From Chromera velia (Eukaryota > Sar > Chromeraceae), in assembly GCA_018398765.1 (NCBI GenBank), contig JAHBMJ010003557.1, positions 66,585 through 88,699 on the forward strand: a DNA stretch of 22,115 nt, read 5' to 3'. Shown here piece by piece: positions 17,927 to 22,115 of the stretch. The position numbers and the translations under genes were made by a program. The stretch's first letter is position 1. The number at the start of each line of letters is the position of its first letter. Below the pieces are notes generated by a model that saw nothing but the letters and a program-made list of their open reading frames with translations, had not been told where the DNA came from and did no database searches.

Positions 17927-18930
17927 CACATTTGGTTTCTTTGTTGGTATCGACGCTACATTGAAAATCTCTGTCTCTTTTCGGCCGCCCGTGTCAACTC
18001 ACTTCTCCCACAAAGTCTTGCAGGGAGTTGTGCCGACCAGAGAGAGATCTGTGCATGTCTCTGTTTCGACCTCTGAACCGTCTTGACGCCTCGCGGTTTC
18101 TTTTTCGTTTCTCTTCTTTCCCCGTTTCCGTGCTTATCATCTCCGAGAGAAGGTCAACAAAATGTCATTCATGATCCTCTGAAGCATTTTTTGAAGAAAA
18201 CAGCCCCCTTCCGACATGACAAGCTGAGAAGCTCACCTTGTTCACACCGCAGTATATCCGCAAGCCTCTGGGGGTGCAGTTCAGGCCAATTGCTCAACAG
18301 CACTGCCGTGATGCCAATACCTGCATGTAGAAAGGAAAGGAACGGATGAAACGTGTATGAATTCATTTTCATACAGAATTTTTTTAGATGAATGCACATT
18401 CTGTGTAAAATGAATGCATACGCCGTGAAGCCAATACCTGCATGTAGAAAGGAAAGGAAAGGAAAGGATGATCGAAAACTGCGTTCGAGGAAGGGGCAAA
18501 CTTCCCGACCCTCGAATCGATCCACCAACCAACCGACCGACCGACTGACCGAAGATCCCACAGGACCGCGCAATGTCCACCACAGAGACCAAAGCATTGT
18601 CCAGGCTTGTGGGCGCTTTTCCCTTCTCCCCGCCTCCATTCTCCTTGGCCAGATGCATCAAGAAAGCTGCATGGTTGGTATCGGTTAAGCAGGCACCCGG
18701 GCAGAATACAGATTAGAGCAGAAATAGATACTGACAGTCCACCGGTCGGGGGATCCAGTCAGAGCTCTGGCGACATGCTCACAAAAGGGAACAGAAGAAA
18801 AAGGGAAGAAGCCCAGCACCGTCTCACTTGAAAGAGCTGACGCACCCGCCAGAGTGTCTCTCGGAACTGCATTCCACTGTCAGTCTTTGCAACAGTATGC
18901 ACCTATCTGTCAGCGCGCGCGCGTCTGTAC

Positions 18931-18967
<37 letters not shown>

Positions 18968-19634
18968 TCTCTCTTTTTTCTTTTTTTTTCTTCTTCTTCT
19001 GTGAGTGAGTGTGTGCGTGTGTGTGGGGGTGTGTGGACGTAAAAGACGAACCAACCTGCCACAGCGTTTCTCTCCTCATCTTGGAACCCCCCTCCCTCCA
19101 TCTCCACCGCCGCGAGGACGTCAGAGGCCCGAGCCTCAAGAGAGTGGGGGAAGTGGCGACGCCATATGTCCCTAGAGTGACCGTGGAAGAGAAAAGTCTC
19201 GGGACGGTGGAGGGCGGCCCTGAAGACAGAACCACAAGAGTGAGGGGTGACGCACGCACGGACGCAACCATGATGCAGGGGTGCATCATCCAACTTTGCC
19301 TGAGAGCTTTCTTCGTTTCTTCTCTCCTTCCGTCTCTCCTCTCCTCTCTTCCTTCCTTCCTTCCTTCCTTCCTTCCTCCCCTCCCTCCCACATTGCTTTC
19401 TTCTTTTCATTAGTCGATCCTGTAAGTCGTTGATCTCTCTACGGTTTCATCAATATATCCTTGACTCCTCAGGAACACCATGCAGTCTTGCATTTGAATG
19501 ATCTCCCGCTGGGAGTCCATCGACGCTTTTCCACAACAAGCAGGTGTCTGTCAGCTGTCTGCTTCGTTGTCAACAACACCCAGCCCCATTGACTGGAACG
19601 GTGAATCATTGAACTCGCTCACGGAAGTGAATGG

Positions 19635-19665
<31 letters not shown>

Positions 19666-20810
19666 GGACAGACTCACCTTGGCGTCCACTCGCCTGTGTC
19701 CAATTCCTGGCACGCATCTGTGACCCATTCCATTTGCTTCTCACAACGATTCAAAGCCACCAGAGAAGGCTGTAAGCACAGTGCAAACCAAGGAAACATA
19801 CATGCAGGTCAGAAGAGGAAAAAAATATGCAGGTGAGAAAAGTTCCACACCAAGACGGGTCTGTCTTCGTCCATCTTTCTGTCTCATCTTACTCGACTCC
19901 CACGTTTGTGAATGCGTGGGTGTGTGTCGGTGTAAGCACCGCTGCCTGTGCTCTTCCCCCCTTCCTTTCGCTTTTTTAATTTCATCATTTGCCTCTATCC
20001 AGGCCTTCTGTCTTCCCTGTCTCCTTCTTTTGCTCGCTGCTTTCCCTGTCTCTCTTTTTTCTTTCAAATATTTGCCTTGTTCTTTCCGTTGTTGAAGTTG
20101 CGAGTCACCGGATCCATTCCGCGCGGTTTCTCTCTGCCCGATGTTTTACGTCCACCCACGTCCTTGGAATGCGCTTTCCCGAATTAATTTCTCCTTGAAT
20201 CTTTTCATGCAGCTTTCCAAAAAGACACCTCGCTACCTCGCGTACCTTTAGTTCGTTGCTCGAAAAGCTGATCTCGCCCCCGCTCTGTGCCAGGATTTGC
20301 AGGACAGAACGGAGCCTCTCGAGTGCCATGTGCGCGCTTTGGAGAGAGAACCGTAAAGCGCTCTCAATCACCCGGGAGGCCTGCATGCATTTCCATTCAT
20401 TCAGAGTCCCCAGTATACTGAGTATATTCACGATACAGGGGTTTTGTCCTGGCTACACACAGAAGCTCCCAAATCTCACAGAGGAGTACAAAGATCCATC
20501 TGGAACGACCATGGTTCTCTTATTTCGGCATTCTGATGCATTTGTTTGGTAACAGAGAAGCAAGCCAGAAAGCGTAAAAACTTTGTGAGAGACGATGCGA
20601 GAACAGAGAAAACGGTGCTGCAACAAGAAGACGGACCGTGCTTTTCTGTAAGAGCTTTTCCAGCACTTCATCACTGAGGGTCTCCTTCAGCTGATGCAGT
20701 CTGTGAGAAAGAATACCGGCGAAACCTCCAACAGAGAGATCATCGTTTTGTGAAAGGGAAGCCTCGATGCTTTCAACAGTTGTCTCCACAAAGGTCTTCA
20801 GACTGCCCAT
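12984..20810 (-). CDS. Unrecognised coiled-coil protein, about 640 residues, 18 exons
   Basis: Model in transcript order: 20810-20637, 20380-20246, 19769-19678, 19219-19056, 18666-18550, 18320-18237, 17690-17639, 17401-17356, 17176-17164 (or 17185-17164), 16946-16919, 16875-16734, 16108-16061, 15492-15404, 15100-14827, 14547-14433, 13839-13757, 13471-13328, 13100-12984. All phases agree and the frame closes at 638 (or 641) residues plus TAA. The N-terminal third is helical without a motif I know; the middle is mixed; the last 250 or so residues are coiled coil rich in Glu, Lys, Gln, Ala and Leu, ending in the basic KKKARAAGGRR. A structural or cytoskeletal role is possible but not shown. The 17401-16919 exons are weakest. 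Confidence 0.8.
13328..13471 (-). CDS. Coiled-coil gene exon 17
   Basis: 48 residues of coiled coil: KLTSQIAEKEALLVHLSQGL, ASAKEASRAALSLQQEKQRQ, LAQITAVL. Acceptor TGTGCAG, donor GTAAGT; phase 0 to 0. Confidence 0.92.
13757..13839 (-). CDS. Coiled-coil gene exon 16
   Basis: After a split Asp, encodes LVALETLVLNIEDDFVRASG and ELAAQDM. Acceptor AACGTACAG, donor GTCAGT; phase 1 in, phase 0 out. Confidence 0.88.
13840..14432 (-). other. Intron of the coiled-coil gene, 593 bases
   Basis: Starts with the tetranucleotide donor array and contains GTTT units (13885-13909) and GGTT units (13915-13933), both on the + strand. No exon is required and none is seen. Confidence 0.6.
14433..14547 (-). CDS. 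Coiled-coil gene exon 15
   Basis: Encodes EANFQKEKAKKDLAYLQLSF and SLRFEEESCEILRSRMHS. Acceptor GGGTGCAG; phase 0 in, phase 1 out. The donor opens a GTGG/GTGA/GTCA array (14432-14406). Confidence 0.88.
14778..14826 (-). repeat. GTGA tandem array starting at a splice donor
   Basis: On the minus strand the intron starts GTGAGTGAGTGAGTGAGTGA and continues to about 14778 with one GTGG unit, giving about eleven potential donor-like GTGAGT frames in a row. The exon-intron junction is exactly the array's edge. Confidence 0.92.
14827..15100 (-). CDS. Coiled-coil gene exon 14, largest coil exon
   Basis: 91 complete codons of strong coiled coil with long heptad runs, for example AWAPLQRRIAEHAQKESVLR, RKAALLRAETECKAGERTEI and EAEATEAKMELKNLAAVNDA. 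Acceptor TTACCTGCAG; phase 2 in, phase 0 out. Codons are GC-rich, unlike the surrounding introns. The donor is the first unit of a long GTGA array. Confidence 0.9.
15404..15492 (-). CDS. Coiled-coil gene exon 13
   Basis: Encodes IYGRRLVATAAVLSHSRSLH and LRAQEIAMT with a split last codon. Acceptor CTGCTCGCAG, donor GTCAGC; phase 0 in, phase 2 out. This begins the Arg/Gln/Glu-rich coil. Confidence 0.8.
16061..16108 (-). CDS. Coiled-coil gene exon 12 (48 bases)
   Basis: Encodes MYSQMAVKDRHKLLQM; phase 0 to 0. Acceptor GTCTGCTTGCAG, donor GTCAGT. The intron that follows (15493-16060) contains no recognised feature. Confidence 0.75.
16440..16523 (+). repeat. Local direct repeat pair in an intron
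   Basis: 16440-16462 and 16501-16523 match at 22 of 23 bases, period 61. They lie in the intron 16109-16733. Unlike the other pairs they do not span a splice site, and the core motif is absent. The rest of this intron has no recognisable feature. Confidence 0.85.
16734..16875 (-). CDS. Coiled-coil gene exon 11
   Basis: Encodes TIFHLDCPLTAAACLSSASP, then LATHLSTFKATTAPFGLSEA and VKKKAAA. Strong acceptor CTCTCTGCAG; the donor GTCAGT begins a four-unit GTCA array (16733-16718). Phase 2 in, phase 0 out. Confidence 0.75.
16919..16946 (-). CDS. Coiled-coil gene micro-exon 10 (28 bases)
   Basis: Encodes TVMHNIAG between split codons; phase 1 in, phase 2 out. Acceptor CTTTGGCAG, donor GTCACC. Joined to the next exon it reads TVMHNIAGL-TIFHLDC. 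Call based on phase fit. Confidence 0.42.
17164..17185 (-). CDS. Coiled-coil gene micro-exon 9 (13 or 22 bases)
   Basis: Needed to pass from phase 0 to phase 1. It reads LWEM plus one base if the acceptor is ATTGCAG (17176-17164), or ELQLWEM with the weaker acceptor GGAAG. Donor GTCAGT. Supported only by phase and splice sites. Confidence 0.4.
17356..17401 (-). CDS. Coiled-coil gene exon 8 (46 bases)
   Basis: Encodes SCRELSEISSRLTDL after a split Arg, a helix with heptad spacing. Acceptor CTCTTTAAG behind a pyrimidine stretch, donor GTTGCA; phase 2 in, phase 0 out. Both splice sites are weaker than average. Confidence 0.55.
17639..17690 (-). CDS. Coiled-coil gene exon 7
   Basis: After a split Gly, encodes TIGTAATLVQNAKGKR with a split Arg. 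Acceptor GTTGACAG, donor GTCAGT; phase 1 in, phase 2 out. The frame is chosen by phase; another open frame is strongly hydrophilic. Confidence 0.65.
17683..17804 (-). repeat. Duplicated splice acceptor with hairpin motif copy 3
   Basis: 17683-17703 and 17784-17804 are perfect 21-base direct repeats, period 101, each containing the acceptor TTGACAG and the first eight bases of exon 7. The spacer contains ATTGATTTTCATACA (17710-17724), 14 of 15 bases matching the core motif, within a 16-base stretch identical to 18365-18380. Use of the upstream acceptor would bring a stop. Confidence 0.88.
17846..17922 (+). repeat. GAAG and GA microsatellites
   Basis: GAAG units (about 17846-17885) and GA units (about 17893-17922) in the intron between exons 6 and 7; pyrimidine on the sense (minus) strand. 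The rest of that intron (17805-18236) contains no supported exon. Confidence 0.95.
18237..18320 (-). CDS. Coiled-coil gene exon 6
   Basis: Encodes IGITAVLLSNWPELHPQRLA and DILRCEQ. Phase 1 to 1; donor GTGAGC. It joins exon 5 to give CGIF-G-IGITAVLL, a smooth hydrophobic run. An upstream in-frame duplicate acceptor exists at 18437. Confidence 0.8.
18305..18459 (-). repeat. Duplicated splice acceptor with hairpin motif copy 4
   Basis: 18305-18342 and 18422-18459 are direct repeats, 37 of 38 bases identical, period 117. Both copies contain the acceptor CTACATGCAG and the start of exon 6. Between them lies a hairpin, ATTCATTTTCATACAGAAT (18361-18379) against ATTCTGTGTAAAATGAAT (18398-18415). The sequence between the acceptors is open in the exon frame, so upstream use would add 39 residues. 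Confidence 0.9.
18550..18666 (-). CDS. Coiled-coil gene exon 5
   Basis: Encodes FLMHLAKENGGGEKGKAPTS and LDNALVSVVDIARSCGIF. Acceptor ACCATGCAG; phase 1 to 1. The donor GTCAGT is the first unit of a seven-unit GTCA/GTCG/GTTG array (18549-18522). Confidence 0.8.
18828..18906 (-). other. Exon-like segment, two competing frames
   Basis: Behind a possible acceptor CTGACAG or ATAG there are two open frames. One (phase 0-0) reads AKTDSGMQFRETLWRVRQLF with donor GTGAGA. The other (phase 1 in) reads RCILLQRLTVECSSERHSGG with donor GTGCGT at 18845. Neither fits between exons 4 and 5, which join directly. It could be an alternative or relic exon. Confidence 0.3.
19056..19219 (-). CDS. Coiled-coil gene exon 4
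   Basis: Encodes AALHRPETFLFHGHSRDIWR, a linker, and SLEARASDVLAAVEMEGGGF. Acceptor TCTGTCTTCAG, donor GTTGGT; phase 2 in, phase 1 out. A second frame is open but less protein-like and does not fit the next exon. Confidence 0.72.
19443..19547 (-). other. Exon-like segment that does not fit the main frame
   Basis: Open frame with a coding look: SMDSQREIIQMQDCMVFLRS, then QGYIDET. Possible acceptor CTGACAG, possible donor GTAGAG, phase 0-0. It cannot sit between exon 3 (phase 2 out) and the next exon (phase 2 in) without further exons. A second coiled-coil-like string, EINDLQDRL, follows in another frame at about 19434-19408. Alternative exons, a small sequence error or decayed exons are all possible. 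Confidence 0.35.
19678..19769 (-). CDS. Coiled-coil gene exon 3
   Basis: Encodes PSLVALNRCEKQMEWVTDAC and QELDTGEWTP. Only this frame is open. Acceptor GTGCTTACAG. The donor GTGAGT runs into a CT microsatellite on the sense strand. Phase 0 in, phase 2 out. Confidence 0.8.
20246..20380 (-). CDS. Coiled-coil gene exon 2
   Basis: 45 residues including ALRFSLQSAHMALERLRSVL and ISFSSNELK; amphipathic helix. Acceptor ATGCATGCAG; phase 0 to 0. The donor is GTACGC, but the frame stays open beyond it to 20105, so a longer exon ending near 20150 cannot be excluded. Confidence 0.75.
20637..20810 (-). CDS. Coiled-coil gene exon 1 (start)
   Basis: Starts MGSLKTFVETTVESIEASLS and continues as charged helix to KLLQKST. 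The ATG (20810-20808) has G at +4, and an in-frame TGA lies two codons upstream (20816-20814), so this is the first possible Met of the frame. Donor GTCCGT; phase 0 out. Confidence 0.8.
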
Positions 20811-21755
20811 CGCTCAAGCAACTTCACTTTCTATTGACAAAGAAAAGGGTTTTGGTGAACGATTGTGAAACGATCCCCACCGCAAACAATCAACGAAGCT
20901 CAATCAAGCTATCAGCGTGCTTTCTGCCTCCTGGGATTCAAACCGTCAAATGAGGTGACCGTCTACCCATGCGCTGTAGAGTATATAACTTCGCGATCTA
21001 TATATGTACACACATATGTATATATCAATCCCGCACGGAGGCCCGTGTTTCAGGTCGAGCGCTGATTCTCATAAGGTTGGGCAGTCTGTTAGGCTTGTGG
21101 TCTGGTATTGAACGTCGGTGTATCCACGAGTTGCAACTATATGCGAGCGCGATCACTGAGATGAAGTGAGATCATGCAGGAGTCCATATATATATATAGC
21201 TAGCTAGCTGTTGCATGCTGTTGCCGGCCTTGCAATTATAATTAAGATTAATTTCTAGCTCAGTTTAATTATCAACAAGTCAGTTCGCGCGCATTGCGCG
21301 CGGAGTCAAGTGAGTACATGCGTGACTGCGCGCGCCATCGCAGGAACTCACTTACCCGGCTGTGCGTTTCCGCAGCTATATAATTGCATGGAACCGCCAT
21401 GACGTATATACGGAGACGGGCGGTGCAACGCGCGCGGCTCCATCCATGGAACACCTCACATTTTATGGTATTTTGCGCCTTCCAGGCCGGGCCCCCATGC
21501 ATTTAGTTTAGCTCGTCTTTTCTTACATTTTTTTTCTACAGACGGGATTATAACATGCACACGTACAGATATATATATGCGCCCTATTATACAACCTGAA
21601 AACTTACCTCTATTTTGGATTTTTTTTTTCTATATTGGCGCATACCCTGGACATTAATTTGTGTGCATTTTTATAAAAAATAAATTATAGATGCATTCAA
21701 CTTTAAAGAAATCTAGTCCTGAAGAAAATTTACTTTTCAAATCATTTACTGTCAT
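20811..21755. other. 5' flank of the coiled-coil gene and AT-rich spacer
   Basis: Presumed promoter and 5' UTR of the minus-strand gene, then AT-rich DNA to the Cys-rich frame. It holds TA runs (about 21187-21198), a near-perfect palindrome CGCGCGCA-T-TGCGCGCG (21286-21302) and an inverted pair AAGTGAGT (21308-21315)/ACTCACTT (21346-21353). No TATA box or initiator can be fixed. Confidence 0.5.
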
Positions 21756-22115
21756 TTAACATTGACATGAAACTTTTCTTTCCTTGCAATTTGTGACACA
21801 AAGTCTGATTTCTCTGTTCTCTCCCTGGGTGCACCGCTCATCTCCAAAGCAAGGGGGGTGTGCGGGGTTTGCACGACAGATTTCACACTGCGTGACAGGG
21901 CGATGAGCCGGCCTGGAAGGTTCAGTCTCAGCGGAAGGAAGCATTCTGTTGCATCTCCGGACTCCCCCGCAGACTCTAAGGGGGCCTTCGCATTTAAAAC
22001 ACAAGGCTTTTACGTGCAACCATAAGAGTTTCAGCTCTCCCATCCACACACCTTGCTCATCTATCAAGAGATCCCTCCATTCAGGACCCCAGACTCGAAG
22101 AAGGGTTTCCACTGT
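21756..22115 (-). CDS. Partial Cys-rich protein, C-terminal part, running off the window
   Basis: Open frame of 119 codons from the right edge to TAA at 21758-21756; not recognised. The first part holds EWRDLLIDEQGVWMGELKLL. Two Cys clusters follow: C-x2-C-x6-C-x5-C (in CFKCEGPLRVCGGVRRC) and C-x2-C-x8-C-x5-C-x10-C-x3-C, ending with further Cys (VSCQC). Such spacing suggests metal binding. No ATG start is seen; the frame is open to the edge, so it is probably the last exon of a gene or an element-derived frame. It has no simple repeats. Confidence 0.5.
   Translation of the reverse strand, partial: TVETLLRVWGPEWRDLLIDEQGVWMGELKLLWLHVKALCFKCEGPLRVCGGVRRCNRMLPSAETEPSRPAHRPVTQCEICRANPAHPPCFGDERCTQGENREIRLCVTNCKERKVSCQC

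Larger units (their letters stand above)
18933..19664 (+). repeat. CT, CCTT and GA microsatellites in the coiled-coil gene
   Basis: CT tract at about 18933-18974 with a T-rich end, CCTT units at about 19346-19378, and GA units at about 19640-19664. The first two are purine-rich on the sense strand of the gene, opposite to the usual bias in this window. Confidence 0.9.

Noticed and set aside
1-22115. Dinoflagellate origin
   Set aside because: Introns use ordinary GT donors almost throughout; the relaxed GC/GA donors described for dinoflagellates are not seen. The evidence is weak in either direction.
1-22115. CRISPR arrays, bacterial operons, insertion sequences
   Set aside because: The tandem arrays are microsatellites or a minisatellite. 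The genes are spliced and no transposase or operon-like spacing is present.

Overview
Eukaryotic nuclear DNA, most likely from a microalga or other protist. Two intron-rich protein genes lie tail to tail, and a third open frame runs off the right edge. The introns are GT-AG, usually 150-800 bases, and loaded with microsatellites (CT, GT, CTTT, GTCT, CCAT, GTGA). Many introns end in TGCATGCAG or GTGTGCAG. The proton-pump gene resembles the P3A pumps of protists and plants. Long repeat-rich introns with moderate GC content would suit a chromerid such as Chromera, or a related alveolate or stramenopile. That assignment is an impression, not a result.

Left half, + strand (491-10946): the 3' part of a plasma-membrane P3A H+-ATPase. 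I could join 21 exons into one frame of 635 residues plus stop. They cover the end of the P domain (TGDGVNDAP), transmembrane segments M5-M10 and an unusually long, Ser/Arg-rich cytosolic tail of about 270 residues. The N-terminal half, with the A domain and the phosphorylated Asp, lies left of the window. One exon is only 23 bases long.

Middle (10947-12983): convergent intergenic DNA. The proximal part is probably 3' UTR. From about 11800 to 12960 there is an AT-rich stretch without simple repeats and without a supported gene.

Right half, - strand (20810 down to 12984): an unrecognised coiled-coil protein of about 640 residues. I joined 18 exons in one frame from an ATG with an upstream in-frame stop to a TAA. 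The C-terminal third is a long heptad-rich coiled coil with a basic end. Two further exon-like segments do not fit the frame. From 20811 to 21755 there is promoter/5' DNA plus AT-rich DNA with palindromes. At 22115-21756 (-) there is a Cys-rich open frame cut by the window edge.

The most unusual signal concerns intron ends. A short hairpin-forming motif (core ATTCATTTTCATACA) occurs at four intronic sites. At three of them it lies between local direct repeats, and each repeat spans a splice acceptor plus the first bases of the next exon. In addition, many splice donors are the first unit of a tetranucleotide tandem array (GTGA, GTCA, GTCG, GTGG). The two genes have no evident functional link. 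All exon borders were read by eye from frame, phase and splice signals, without transcript data.
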